From Halarcobacter anaerophilus (GTDB lineage: Bacteria; Campylobacterota; Campylobacteria; Campylobacterales; Arcobacteraceae): 64,000 nucleotides of DNA. The stretch spans positions 1,922,001 to 1,986,000 of the forward strand of contig NZ_CP041070.1 in assembly GCF_006459125.1 (NCBI RefSeq), read 5' to 3'. The notes below the pieces were generated by a model. The model made no database searches. It was not told the origin of the DNA and saw only the letters and a program-made list of their open reading frames with translations. The position numbers were made by a program, and so were the translations under genes. The stretch's first letter is position 1. Every line of letters begins with the position of its first letter. This document shows positions 29,060 through 38,049 of the stretch, piece after piece.

Positions 29060-29557
29060 TTACTTAAAGTTATCAAATACCAAAGGAGATTTTAACTCCA
29101 AAGATTTAAGATGTTTCATAATAGTCTGCAAATCATCGATATTTTTCCCAGTTACTCTTATCTCTTCTCCTTGATTTACCGCTTTTACTTTTAATTTTAG
29201 TTTTTTAATTTCGCTTTGAATAAGTTTTGCTTCATCTGCTTTTATAGAATCGATAATTGCATAAGTATATTTTCTGTTTCCACCTGAGCTGTCCTCTTTT
29301 TTAGACTCTTCCAAAGAGTTTATTGATAAACCTCTTTTATTCATTTTAGAGATTAATATATCATACATAGCATCAACTTTATTATCACTTGAAGAGACTA
29401 AAACTAAAGTTTTTGCTCCTTGATTTAGATCAATCTCTTTTGAAATTCCTTTAAAGTCATATCTGTTATCTATCTCTTTTTGAGCCTGTATTACTGCATT
29501 TTTCATCTCACTCATATCAAGCTTAGCAGAAATATCAAAACTGTGTTCTTTTGCCAT
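29060..29557 (-). CDS. YajQ-family nucleotide/c-di-GMP-binding protein
   Basis: 165 residues. The N-terminus EHSFDISAKLDMSEMKNAV and NRYDFKGI, and the C-terminal VKAVNQGEEIRVTGK and DDLQTIMKHLK, are the conserved blocks of the YajQ (UPF0234) family. Members bind nucleotides, and one in Xanthomonas binds c-di-GMP. Monocistronic. Confidence 0.93.
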   Translation of the reverse strand: MAKEHSFDISAKLDMSEMKNAVIQAQKEIDNRYDFKGISKEIDLNQGAKTLVLVSSSDNKVDAMYDILISKMNKRGLSINSLEESKKEDSSGGNRKYTYAIIDSIKADEAKLIQSEIKKLKLKVKAVNQGEEIRVTGKNIDDLQTIMKHLKSLELKSPLVFDNFK

Positions 29558-29632
29558 TTTGTAATCCTAATTTTTATTTTATTATAGATAATTCAAAGTT
29601 TTATAATAATTAAAAAAGAAAAAAAAGAGAAT

Positions 29633-29654
29633 AAAAGGAGAAAATTCTCCTTTT
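29633..29654 (-). terminator. Intrinsic terminator of the uracil permease gene
   Basis: Perfect 22-nt inverted repeat (AAAAGGAGAA / TTCTCCTTTT) six bases beyond the permease stop. Read on the minus strand it is followed by ATTCTC and a run of eight T. Good Rho-independent terminator. Confidence 0.75.
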
Positions 29655-29659
29655 AAAGT

Positions 29660-30910
29660 TTAAAGTATATGGTCGCTTTTACGAGGTTGAGGCAAAATAA
29701 GATTTAATAGAATTCCGGTAATTGCTCCAAGACCTATTCCTGAAAAAGGAACTCCACCGAAATTAAAAATCATTCCTCCAATAGAAAATACCAAAATCAT
29801 AGAAACAATAATTAAATTTCTAGGACAATTAAAGTCCACATTTGCTCTTGTCAAAGTAGAGATACCGACACTTGCTATAATTCCGAAAAGAAGAAGCATA
29901 ACTCCACCCATAACAGGTACGGGAATAGTTGCCAAAACTCCTCCTAATTTTCCTACAAAAGCCAAAACAATAGCAAAAATTGCCGACCAAGTCATAATTG
30001 CAGGATTAAAAGCTTTCGTAACGGTAACTGCACCTGTAACTTCCGAATAGGTTGTATTTGGAGGACCGCCGAATAAAGATGCAATAGAAGTTGCCAATCC
30101 GTCACCTAATAGAGTATTTTTTAATCCCGGTTTTTTCAAATAATCAGTTTTCGTTACATTTGAAATTGTTAACATATCACCTATATGTTCAATTGCAGGA
30201 GCAATCGCGATAGGTAAAATAAATAAAATAGCCTGCCAGTTAAATTCAGGAGCCGTAAAACTAGGAATTGCAAACCACGCAGCATTTGAGACAGGAGAGA
30301 AATCTATAATCCCCATAAAAAGTGAAACAGTATAACCTACTATAATAGCACCTAAAATAGGAATAAGTCTAAAAATTCCAGTTCCTAATAAAGAGATAAA
30401 TACCATTGTAAAAAGAGAAATCATCGAAACAGTGATTGCCGTATCAAAAGGGATTAACTCAATTGCTCCGTCACCTGTTTTTCCCATTGCCATATTAACT
30501 GCAACAGGAGATAAAATAAGCCCGATAGAGATAATAACAGGACCTACAACAATAGGAGGTAAAAGTTTATGAATAAAATTATCTCCTTTTAATCTAATAA
30601 TCAAACTTAAAACAACATATAATAATCCTGCTGCTACAAGCCCCGATAATGTTGCTGCCAAACCCCAAGTTTTTACCCCTTCTGAAATGGGAGCAATAAA
30701 AGCAAAAGATGAAGCTAAAAATATAGGCGGAACTGCACCTCTATTTACAAACTGAAAAACCAATGTACCGATACCTGCCGTGAATAGTGCTACATTTGGA
30801 TCAAGTCCTGTTAAAATAGGAACTAACACTAATGCACCAAAAGCCACAAACAAGAACTGTAAACCTATAATCGAGTCTTTGACTCTAAAATTGTAATCCG
30901 TGGGTTTCAT
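29660..30910 (-). CDS. Uracil/xanthine permease (NCS2 family, UraA-like)
   Basis: Inner-membrane nucleobase:proton symporter (416 aa, ~14 hydrophobic segments). NAT/NCS2 features: LPPIVVGPVIISIG, PIAIAPAIEHIGD (conserved Glu of the substrate site in helix 8) and NTTYSEVTGAVTVT (helix 10). Divergent from upp with 129 bp between start codons, which makes uracil the likely substrate: uptake plus phosphoribosylation. Confidence 0.9.
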   Translation of the reverse strand: MKPTDYNFRVKDSIIGLQFLFVAFGALVLVPILTGLDPNVALFTAGIGTLVFQFVNRGAVPPIFLASSFAFIAPISEGVKTWGLAATLSGLVAAGLLYVVLSLIIRLKGDNFIHKLLPPIVVGPVIISIGLILSPVAVNMAMGKTGDGAIELIPFDTAITVSMISLFTMVFISLLGTGIFRLIPILGAIIVGYTVSLFMGIIDFSPVSNAAWFAIPSFTAPEFNWQAILFILPIAIAPAIEHIGDMLTISNVTKTDYLKKPGLKNTLLGDGLATSIASLFGGPPNTTYSEVTGAVTVTKAFNPAIMTWSAIFAIVLAFVGKLGGVLATIPVPVMGGVMLLLFGIIASVGISTLTRANVDFNCPRNLIIVSMILVFSIGGMIFNFGGVPFSGIGLGAITGILLNLILPQPRKSDHIL

Positions 30911-31039
30911 ACGTCCTCTTCGTGTAGAAATTAAATGTTAAATAATATCGAAACTAAGATAAGAATCACGGTAAATAAATGTGTAATTTATAAGCAATTT
31001 TTTGATAATATAGACAAAATTTCAAAAGAGAGTAAACTA

Positions 31040-31663
31040 ATGTATAAAGAGAGCACAAATGTTGTGGTTAAACATCTTGTAAACAGATTAAGAGATGTAA
31101 GGACTGCTTCAAATGAATTTAGACTAACAATTGAAGAAATATCAAGAATCGTAGCTTCAGAAGCTTTAAGTGAGTTTAAAACAATTACTACAAATATCGA
31201 AACTTGGCAAGGACCTTTAGATGTTGAGATGATAGAAGTACAAAAACTTGTTTTAATACCTATTTTAAGAGCAGGAGAACCGATGCTTACGGGAATTTTA
31301 AGAACGCTTCCTTATGCAAAAAGCGGTTTTTTGGCAATGAAAAGAGATGAAGAAACAGCAGAAAGTAAACTTTTTTATGAAAATGTTCCGCCTTTAGAAG
31401 ATAAAACGGTAATAATCCTTGATCCTATGGTTGCAACAGGAGGTTCTTTAATTGATGGAATTGATTATCTAAAAAATAAAGGGGCTCAAAAAATTATTTC
31501 ATTAAATATTTTAGGTGCTCCAGAAGGTGTAGAAGCAGTTACAAAAGCTCACCCTGACGTTAATATGTATATTGCTCAAATTGATGAAAGATTAGATGAA
31601 AAAAAATATATCAGACCAGGACTTGGAGATGCAGGAGACAGAGCTTTTAATACTCATATTTAA
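31040..31663 (+). CDS. upp: Uracil phosphoribosyltransferase
   Basis: Makes UMP from uracil and PRPP (salvage). PRPP loop VIILDPMVATGGS; PILRAGEPML and the uracil-binding C-terminus YIRPGLGDAGDRAFNT are diagnostic. I place the start at ATG 31040, giving 207 residues, the family length. The frame is open upstream to 30935, but those 35 residues are unconserved and lie across a likely -10 element (GATAATAT near 31003). Confidence 0.95.
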   Translation: MYKESTNVVVKHLVNRLRDVRTASNEFRLTIEEISRIVASEALSEFKTITTNIETWQGPLDVEMIEVQKLVLIPILRAGEPMLTGILRTLPYAKSGFLAMKRDEETAESKLFYENVPPLEDKTVIILDPMVATGGSLIDGIDYLKNKGAQKIISLNILGAPEGVEAVTKAHPDVNMYIAQIDERLDEKKYIRPGLGDAGDRAFNTHI

Positions 31664-32421
31664 TACTCTAGAGGATTTGGATATTTATATTTAAATCCTC
31701 TTTCTTCTATTTTACTTCCATCTATAATTCTATTGAAATACTCTTTTTTATTCTCAAATAGAGGTTTTTTAAATCCATACTTTAAAGCATTTTTGCAATA
31801 TATCTCTTTTCTTGTAGGATGTTCACTACTGCATAAATTAAAAACTCCATTTAAATTATTTTTCAAAGCAAATTTAACCGCTTCAATAACATCTTTTTGA
31901 TGGACATAATTAACTTTTACATCTTCACTATCTAAGGTTTTTCCAGAGAAATATCTTCCTGCAATTCTGTTTTCGCCCATTAATCCTGCACATCTAAAAA
32001 TTAAATCTGTTTTATCTTTTATAAACTCTTCAATATCGAATATTTTTTGAGATTTTGGATTAATGATTTTTATATCTTCTCTAAAAATATTTTCAGTATC
32101 CGGATAAATAGAAGTTGAACTAATAAAAATGATTTTTTCTATCTTAGCTATATTTTTGTGATTATATATTTCCCCCAGAAATTTTAAATAGTCTTCAAAT
32201 TTTGAAGGAGGAAAATTTATAAAAAGATAGTTTGTATCTAAAAGTTCATCTAAACTTTTTGTATTTTTTTCATCTAATAAATAAGAGTTTAAACCCTTAT
32301 TTATCAAATCCTTTAGTTTTTCTTCACTTCTTACGGATACTTTTACTTCAAACTCTTTTTTTAACTCAAAAGCCAAAGGAAGTCCAAGCCACCCTGCTGC
32401 TAAAATAGAAAAAGTTTTCAT
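31660..32421 (-). CDS. NAD(P)-dependent epimerase-like protein (YeeZ type SDR)
   Basis: 253 residues. A Rossmann start of unusual form, LAAGWLGLPLAFELKK, is like the YeeZ/extended-SDR branch. IIFISSTSIYPDT supplies a Ser and Tyr at the SDR active-site strand, but the usual YxxxK Lys is not obvious. Substrate unknown. It overlaps the ion channel gene by one base and converges on upp with a 4-bp overlap. Confidence 0.72.
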   Translation of the reverse strand: MKTFSILAAGWLGLPLAFELKKEFEVKVSVRSEEKLKDLINKGLNSYLLDEKNTKSLDELLDTNYLFINFPPSKFEDYLKFLGEIYNHKNIAKIEKIIFISSTSIYPDTENIFREDIKIINPKSQKIFDIEEFIKDKTDLIFRCAGLMGENRIAGRYFSGKTLDSEDVKVNYVHQKDVIEAVKFALKNNLNGVFNLCSSEHPTRKEIYCKNALKYGFKKPLFENKKEYFNRIIDGSKIEERGFKYKYPNPLEY

Positions 32422-33221
32422 TACTCTTTATCTTTTAACTGATTAACTTCAACTCTTAAACTTTTAATTTCATTTAACAAAGTATCCAATTTTTTACTGT
32501 CTTCATGCATTTCATCATGAAAATTTGATTCCTGAATTTTTTGCATCTCTCCTATGATTACTGCAACAAAAAGATTGAAAAATACAAAAGCCGCTATTAT
32601 TACAAAAGATACGAAATATATCCAAGACAGAGGATAAACTTCCATTGCTTCATACATAACATCAGTCCAGTCCTCAAAAGTCAATATTCTAAAAAGAGTT
32701 AACATTGAAACTAAAAAATCTCTCCATAACCCGGAAGGCAAATCATGAAAATAGAAGTTTCCAACAATTGCATAAATATAAAAAATAATAAACATTAAAA
32801 TTACGATATCGATTATTGAAGGAATAGCTCTGATTAACATATCGATTATTGCTTTAAGTTCGGGTCTTGCAGTAAAAAGTCTTAAAACTCTAAATACTCT
32901 TAAAACCCTTGCAACAGCTGCAAAACCTGATTGTTCCAAAGGTAATAGGGTTACGACTACGATTATAAAATCAAAAACATTCCAGCCTGATTTAAAAAAG
33001 TTTATAAATCTCTTTTCTGCAACCATTTTAATAGCGATTTCAAAAACAAAATATATTGTTACAAAATAATCTGCCAATCTTAAAAAAAGCGCATAATTTT
33101 CTTCAACCTCTCCTAATGTTTTAAACCCCAATACGGAAGCGTAGGCTAAAATTATAAATGTAGTTAAATTGGAAAACCACCTGGCATCTCGGATCTCCTC
33201 AATTTTAGCTATTACCGTCAT
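32421..33221 (-). CDS. Single-domain voltage-gated cation channel (BacNav/CavMr-like)
   Basis: 266 residues, one six-helix repeat that would assemble as a tetramer. S4 voltage sensor has Arg at 105, 108, 111 and 114 (ARVLRVFRVLRLF). The pore follows: P-helix LVSMLTLFRIL and filter T181-F-E-D-W-T-D187, then S6 (FVFFNLFVAVIIGEMQ) and a C-terminal coiled coil (~240-266). NavAb from Arcobacter butzleri has TLESWSM at this place; three acidic residues per subunit here resemble calcium channels (engineered CavAb TLDDWSD, vertebrate Cav domain I T-x-E-G-W-T-D). It lies between a one-base overlap with the DUF423 gene and one with the epimerase gene. Confidence 0.9.
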   Translation of the reverse strand: MTVIAKIEEIRDARWFSNLTTFIILAYASVLGFKTLGEVEENYALFLRLADYFVTIYFVFEIAIKMVAEKRFINFFKSGWNVFDFIIVVVTLLPLEQSGFAAVARVLRVFRVLRLFTARPELKAIIDMLIRAIPSIIDIVILMFIIFYIYAIVGNFYFHDLPSGLWRDFLVSMLTLFRILTFEDWTDVMYEAMEVYPLSWIYFVSFVIIAAFVFFNLFVAVIIGEMQKIQESNFHDEMHEDSKKLDTLLNEIKSLRVEVNQLKDKE

Positions 33222-33610
33222 TATAACTCCTTGATAACGCTAAATGCCGCTAATACCCATCCAATAATCATCAAAGTACCTCCAATAGGAGTTATAGCAC
33301 CGATAACAGGTATATTTAAAAGAACTAATAAATAAAGGGAAAATGAGAAAATTATCATACCAATAAATATCAACCATCCAGAAATAACACTTCTTTTTGA
33401 ATCACCTTTTAAGTAGATAATAAAAGCAATGGCAAAAAGCCCTAAAGTATTATAAAATTGGTATTCAACTCCCGTGTGATATACGGTTAACATAGCAGGT
33501 TCGACAATTGATTTTAAACCATGAGCACCGAAAGCACCTAAAGCAATGGCTAACGCCATCATAAAAGAGGCAATAGTTAAAAATAGTTTAACATTTTTAT
33601 TAGTTTTCAT
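33221..33610 (-). CDS. DUF423 (YgdD/TMEM256-like) membrane protein
   Basis: 129 residues with four hydrophobic helices. ALGAFGAHGLKSI and the YHTGVEYQFYNTLGLFAI segment are the signature of the DUF423 family. C-terminal PIGGTLMIIGW also fits. Function unknown in bacteria. First gene of the operon with the voltage-gated channel; the coupling suggests a membrane-related role but proves nothing. Confidence 0.88.
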   Translation of the reverse strand: MKTNKNVKLFLTIASFMMALAIALGAFGAHGLKSIVEPAMLTVYHTGVEYQFYNTLGLFAIAFIIYLKGDSKRSVISGWLIFIGMIIFSFSLYLLVLLNIPVIGAITPIGGTLMIIGWVLAAFSVIKEL

Positions 33611-33695
33611 TATAAACTTCCTAATTTTTTTTGGAAGTATATCTAAAAACTATTTGAAAGTATATTTAAAAAAATTTGACGAAATTTATTTCAAA

Positions 33696-33962
33696 CTACT
33701 TTTTATCTTTCTTCTTAGAAGAGAATCCTGCACCCTTTTTCTGCTTTTTCTTTAAATCCAAATCTTCAATTAAACTTCTGTAATCAATACCCTCTTTGTT
33801 CATCATGGCAAAACAGGCTGCAACCGCTGCGATTGCATTTGGAACTTCTTCTTTCTTTTTATAAGATTGAATGTTTTTTTCACTAACTTTAATTAAAGCG
33901 GTAAATTTCGGTATTGTTAATTCTGCATCTAGTAATAATTTTTTAAATTCGATAAATGTCAT
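33696..33962 (-). CDS. Small HTH-like protein with lysine-rich tail
   Basis: 88 residues. Residues 1-45 (FKKLLLDAELTIPKFTALIK then VSEKNIQSYKKKEEVP) have the spacing of an XRE-type helix-turn-helix. A helical middle (AIAAVAACFAMMNKEGIDYR) and a very basic tail (KKKQKKGAGFSSKKKDKK) follow. A DNA-binding role is plausible but not shown. Monocistronic, with ~130 bp AT-rich sequence upstream. Confidence 0.6.
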   Translation of the reverse strand: MTFIEFKKLLLDAELTIPKFTALIKVSEKNIQSYKKKEEVPNAIAAVAACFAMMNKEGIDYRSLIEDLDLKKKQKKGAGFSSKKKDKK

Positions 33963-34070
33963 TATTTAGTCCATGTATAATTTAGTTAAACTTATTATAC
34001 ACTATAAAGACTTGAAGTTTTTCTAAAAAAGTTATCTTTTATGTATTTTATATATATTTTATAGATAATA

Positions 34071-34095
34071 TAGAAAACAGTTTTACTGTTTTCTA
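34071..34095 (-). terminator. Terminator hairpin after the purine phosphoribosyltransferase gene
   Basis: 11-bp perfect stem TAGAAAACAGT / ACTGTTTTCTA with a 3-base loop; it includes the stop codon of the gene it terminates. The downstream minus-strand sequence is AT-rich, but the T-run is weak. Confidence 0.6.
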
Positions 34096-34539
34096 CTTTA
34101 CATCAACTTCCCAAAAGAAATCAATCCACTCTTTTGCCTCTTTTACGGCAAAGTCAGGTTGTAAACATGCGGTTTTTTTATAAAAGATTGTAGCAAGTTT
34201 GAAGTCAACGCTAGGAAATTTATCTCTTAGCACTTTTAAAATCTCTTCCATTGTTTCACCTGAGTCAACAATATCATCAATCAATAAAACTCTTTTTGCA
34301 TGAGAAACATCAGGAATATTAAAAATATTAAAACTATTTAATTTTAATTCACCCTCATAATGTATTGAATTCAAAGTATATAGATTTCTCATATCCATTG
34401 CCTGAGACATCAAATGAGCAAGAGTTAAACCTCCTCTTGCTATTGCCAATAAAATATCCGGTTGATAATCTCTACATTTGTCAACCAAAATTTGCGTATC
34501 TTTTGTAAACTCTTCGTATCCGTAATAATATTTTTCCAA
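34093..34539 (-). CDS. Purine-type phosphoribosyltransferase
   Basis: 148 residues, type I PRTase fold. PRPP-binding motif VLLIDDIVDSGETM; the N-terminal DILLAIARGGLTLAHLM supplies the PPi loop. The short length and C-terminal WIDFFWEVD resemble xanthine/guanine phosphoribosyltransferases (Gpt). It lies 9 bp after an NCS2 purine permease gene, so import and salvage of the same base is the likely role. Exact base not determinable. Confidence 0.82.
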   Translation of the reverse strand: MEKYYYGYEEFTKDTQILVDKCRDYQPDILLAIARGGLTLAHLMSQAMDMRNLYTLNSIHYEGELKLNSFNIFNIPDVSHAKRVLLIDDIVDSGETMEEILKVLRDKFPSVDFKLATIFYKKTACLQPDFAVKEAKEWIDFFWEVDVK

Positions 34540-34548
34540 AAAAATTCC

Positions 34549-35835
34549 TTATAAAATAAAAGCTAAAGCACTAATAAAAGTAATAACAAAAATACCTAGA
34601 TTTAAATCCTTAGTCTCTCTTTTTGCTAATTTAATAATAGTGTAAATCAAAAATCCGGCAGCAATCCCGTTTGTAATCGAGTATGTTAAAGGCATAAATA
34701 TTACCATTAAAAATGCTCCTGCACTTGTTGCCAAATCTGAATCTTCAAAATTTATTTTACCAAGTTCCGTAAACATTAGTACTCCTACTACTACAAGTAC
34801 CGGATAAATAGCATTACCCGGTATTGCTTTAAAAAGAGGAAGCATAAACAGTGTCGTAATAAAAAACAGTGCCGTAAATACTGCTGTAAGTCCTGTTCTT
34901 CCTCCCTCTTCTACTCCTGAAGCACTCTCTATAAAAGAAGTTGTTGTTGATACTCCAAGCAAAGATCCTGCTGTTGTTGCTATTGCATCTGCTTCTAAAG
35001 TTTTTTGTAAAGATTTATCATCTTTATTATTCTCTTGAAACAAGTTTGCTCTTGTTCCTACTCCTGTTAAAGTTCCTAAAGTATCAAACATATCTGTTAT
35101 TAAAAAGGTAATTATTACAGGAAGTAAAGAGAGAGTAAGGGCACTTGTTATATCAAGTTCAAATGCTATTGGAGCAATTGAAGAAGGTGTTGAAAGAATA
35201 CCTTCAGGAAGTTTTCCTATTCCTAAAAACCAAGCCACTGCGGAAGTTATTGCAATTGCTAAAATAAAAGCTCCTTTTATTCTATATGAATAAAAAGTAA
35301 AAGAGAGAAGCAAACCTAAAACACCCAAAAGTACGTTTTCATTTGAAAAATCTCCTAATGAGACCAAGGTTGCGGGATTATCTACTATCATTCCCATCTG
35401 TTTTAATCCGATAAAGGCAATAAAAGAACCTATCCCTGCACTTATTGCACGTCTTAAATTCATAGGAATCGAAGTCATTATCCAAATTCTAAAATTTGTA
35501 AAAGATAAGAGTACGAAAAGCAATCCTGATATAAATACTATTCCTAAAGCTGTTTGCCAAGGTATTTTCATTCCTAAAACCAAACCGTAAGAAAAATATG
35601 CGTTTAATCCCATACCTACTGACATTGCTATTGGTGTATTTGACCATATACCACTAAATAGTGTTGCTAAAATCGTGATTAATGCAGTTGCCGTTACTAC
35701 TGCATCCATAGGCAGTCCTGCATCTGCTAATATAAAACCGTTTACAGGTACTATATACATCATTGTCAAAAATGTTGTAAAGCCTGCACTAAGTTCGGTA
35801 CTTACACTTGTATTATGTTCTTTTAGTTTAAACAT
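34549..35835 (-). CDS. NCS2-family purine permease (AzgA/GhxP-like)
   Basis: 428 residues with 12-14 membrane segments. Family motifs: TTFLTMMYIVPVNGFILADAG near the N-terminus, NAYFSYGL, FLITDMFDTLGTLTGVGTR (conserved Asp), and TAGSLLGVSTTTSFIESASG. This branch transports adenine, guanine or hypoxanthine with protons. Operon with the downstream phosphoribosyltransferase. The upstream 113 bp holds a divergent promoter region shared with the ARMT1-like gene. Confidence 0.9.
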   Translation of the reverse strand: MFKLKEHNTSVSTELSAGFTTFLTMMYIVPVNGFILADAGLPMDAVVTATALITILATLFSGIWSNTPIAMSVGMGLNAYFSYGLVLGMKIPWQTALGIVFISGLLFVLLSFTNFRIWIMTSIPMNLRRAISAGIGSFIAFIGLKQMGMIVDNPATLVSLGDFSNENVLLGVLGLLLSFTFYSYRIKGAFILAIAITSAVAWFLGIGKLPEGILSTPSSIAPIAFELDITSALTLSLLPVIITFLITDMFDTLGTLTGVGTRANLFQENNKDDKSLQKTLEADAIATTAGSLLGVSTTTSFIESASGVEEGGRTGLTAVFTALFFITTLFMLPLFKAIPGNAIYPVLVVVGVLMFTELGKINFEDSDLATSAGAFLMVIFMPLTYSITNGIAAGFLIYTIIKLAKRETKDLNLGIFVITFISALAFIL

Positions 35836-35948
35836 AATTGTCCTTCATATTTAAATATTAAGAGCTTATTTTACTTAATCTAAGGTTTATTTATACTAAA
35901 AAATTGTATAAAATATATAACTAATATATAGAAAAAGAGTAACTAACT

Positions 35949-36806
35949 ATGAATATTACAGATGATTGCGTTAAATGTATTGTAGGACAAATAGAAAAAG
36001 CAACAAAAACACTTAAACTTGATAAAGATCTTGCAAAATCAATTATGTTTGAAGTAAATAAAAGAGCAGAAAATTTTTCTTTTAAAGAGACTCCTCCTTT
36101 TGTAGCTAAAGATGTTTATGAATATTTGGCACAAAGAACAAACTTGAAAGATCCCTTAAAAAAAATGAAACAAGAATCTATAAAAAAAGCGACAGGATAT
36201 CTGCCTTTTATTCAAAAAAAAATAGATAAAAGTGAAGATAAACTTTTTACTGCAATTAAAGCAGCCGTTGCAGGTAACGTAATTGACTTTGCTACAATAA
36301 AAGAGTTTTGTTTAGATGAAGAAATAAACTCTATTTTTCAAACAGATTTTGCAATAAATGATTATAAAGTTTTTAAAAATGAACTTGAAAAAACCGATTC
36401 TTTAATTATTCTTTCGGATAATGCAGGAGAAAATATTTTTGATAAAATTTTAGTTAAAACTTTAAAAAAGTTATATCCTAAGCTTGAAATTTATTATGCA
36501 ACCAGAGGTAAAGCTATAATAAACGATGTAACATTAGAAGAAGCAATACAAAGCGGTATTGATAAATACTGTAAAGTAATCAGCACAGGTGTTGATACTC
36601 CGGGACTTGAAAAAAAACAAGCTTCAAAAGAGTTTCTTGAACTTTTTGAAAAAACACCTTTGATTTTATCAAAAGGAATGGGAAATTTTGAATGCCTTGA
36701 AGGTTTTAATGATAAAAGAATTTTCTTTTTATTTAAAGTTAAATGTGCAGTTGTAGCAAAAACGATTTCAAGAAGTTTGGGAGAAATCGTATTAAAAAGA
36801 GGATAG
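35949..36806 (+). CDS. DUF89/ARMT1-like metal-dependent phosphatase
   Basis: 285 residues. N-terminal CVKCIVGQ helix and the central LSDNAGENIFDKILVKTL with D-N-x-GE are the signature of the DUF89 family (damage-control phosphatases; ARMT1 in humans). C-terminal SKGMGNFECLEG and KCAVVAK fit. Members hydrolyse damaged sugar phosphates with Co2+/Ni2+. The gene has its own TATAAAAT-like promoter and ends in a hairpin shared with the convergent aminotransferase gene. Confidence 0.85.
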   Translation: MNITDDCVKCIVGQIEKATKTLKLDKDLAKSIMFEVNKRAENFSFKETPPFVAKDVYEYLAQRTNLKDPLKKMKQESIKKATGYLPFIQKKIDKSEDKLFTAIKAAVAGNVIDFATIKEFCLDEEINSIFQTDFAINDYKVFKNELEKTDSLIILSDNAGENIFDKILVKTLKKLYPKLEIYYATRGKAIINDVTLEEAIQSGIDKYCKVISTGVDTPGLEKKQASKEFLELFEKTPLILSKGMGNFECLEGFNDKRIFFLFKVKCAVVAKTISRSLGEIVLKRG

Positions 36807-36829
36807 CTTTTAAGCTATACACTCTTTTT
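36794..36829 (+). terminator. Two-tier terminator between convergent genes
   Basis: Outer 8-bp stem AAAAAGAG / CTCTTTTT encloses an inner 7-bp palindrome ATAGCTT / AAGCTAT, followed on the plus strand by a T-rich run. It overlaps the stop codons of both genes that meet here, so it could act in both directions. Confidence 0.6.
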
Positions 36830-37937
36830 TTATTTCGTTGTTAGGAGATAACAGTTTTGCCAATCTTATAATACCTTGTTCAATCTGTTCAAAAGTAGAG
36901 TTTGTAAAATTGAATCTAGCTTCGTTTGAATCTTGATTATTATGAAAAAATACTTTTGCAGGTACAAAAGCAACATCAACTTCTAATGCTTTTTTTGCCA
37001 ATTCAAAAGAATCCTCTTTAAAACTTCCGTAAATAAACATTCCCCCTTGAGGTCTTTTAAATTCAAAACTCGGAATATATTTTTCAAAACATTCTGCCAT
37101 ATATTCCATTTTTGATTTATACTCTTTTCTTACAAGTTTGATATGTTCAAATAGATCAAACTCATTCATATATTCATCTAAAATCATTTGATTAAAAGTT
37201 GAAGTATGTAAATCAACAGCCTCTTTTGAAACCATCATTTGGTCAATATACTCTTTTTTTGCTCTAATCCAACCTACTCTGAAACCTGGAGCTACTATTT
37301 TAGAAAAAGATCCCATATGAAAACTTTTTTCATATAAAGCACTAATAGGTTTTCTGATAACCCCATTAAAATCAATCAAAGAGTATGCTCCGTCTTCTAT
37401 AAAATAGCACTCTTTTTTATTTAAGATTTTAGCAACATCTTCTCTTCTTTTTTGATCTATCACTCTTCCTGTAGGATTTGTAAAATCACTCATTGCATAA
37501 AAACCGTTTGTGCTGTTTAGTTTATTTTCCAAATCATCTAAATCATCAAAAGATTTAATATCCATATCTAAAACTTTATAAGCACTTAAAGCACCTATAT
37601 ATGTAGGTTTTTGTACATATAACTCTTTATCTAAAAATGTTTTTGCAATTATGTCAAAAGCTTGTTGGCTTCCTGTTGTAATTAAGATTTCATCTTTATT
37701 TGTCGGAAAGTCAAATTTATTTGTATAAATGTCTGCAATTTTTTCTCTTAATCCTTCTACACCTTGTGATTTAGAGTATTGCAAACATAAAGGATTTTCC
37801 AAAACTTTATTTGTAGCGACCTTTAAATCTTTGACAGGGAAGAGGTTCTCATTTGGTAAACCTCCTGCAAAAGAGATTGTTCTTTCATTTATTGCATCTA
37901 ATATTTGTCTTATATAAGACCGTTCTAGTTTTTTCAT
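36810..37937 (-). CDS. PLP-dependent aminotransferase (class I, 2-aminoadipate/MocR-type)
   Basis: 375 residues with no HTH, so an enzyme rather than a MocR regulator. Features: SFAGGLPNENLFP, QYSKSQGVEGLREKIA, ITTGSQQAFD, SDFTNPTGR, and the PLP Lys in MGSFSKIVAPGFRVGWI. The subfamily includes 2-aminoadipate and aromatic aminotransferases. It is divergent from an AraC/GyrI-like regulator with ~110 bp between them, which may regulate it (inference). Confidence 0.87.
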   Translation of the reverse strand: MKKLERSYIRQILDAINERTISFAGGLPNENLFPVKDLKVATNKVLENPLCLQYSKSQGVEGLREKIADIYTNKFDFPTNKDEILITTGSQQAFDIIAKTFLDKELYVQKPTYIGALSAYKVLDMDIKSFDDLDDLENKLNSTNGFYAMSDFTNPTGRVIDQKRREDVAKILNKKECYFIEDGAYSLIDFNGVIRKPISALYEKSFHMGSFSKIVAPGFRVGWIRAKKEYIDQMMVSKEAVDLHTSTFNQMILDEYMNEFDLFEHIKLVRKEYKSKMEYMAECFEKYIPSFEFKRPQGGMFIYGSFKEDSFELAKKALEVDVAFVPAKVFFHNNQDSNEARFNFTNSTFEQIEQGIIRLAKLLSPNNEIKKECIA

Positions 37938-38037
37938 CTCTTACCCTTATTTAAAAAAATACGACATTATACTAAAAAATGAATAGTTATTCTTTATTTT
38001 AAATTACAAAATACTTGTCTTATATTGCTATTTTTGT

Positions 38038-38043
38038 TATACT
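38038..38043 (+). promoter_or_regulatory. -10 box (TATACT) abutting the AraC-family start codon
   Basis: TGTTATACT places a -10 hexamer six bases before the ATG at 38050, so the predicted transcript would start at or very near the first codon. No Shine-Dalgarno is present. See the finding on leaderless starts. Confidence 0.4.
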
Positions 38044-38049
38044 TTTAGT

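Noticed and set aside
36810-37937. MocR/GntR-type regulator
   Set aside because: The protein starts directly with the aminotransferase fold and has no N-terminal HTH.
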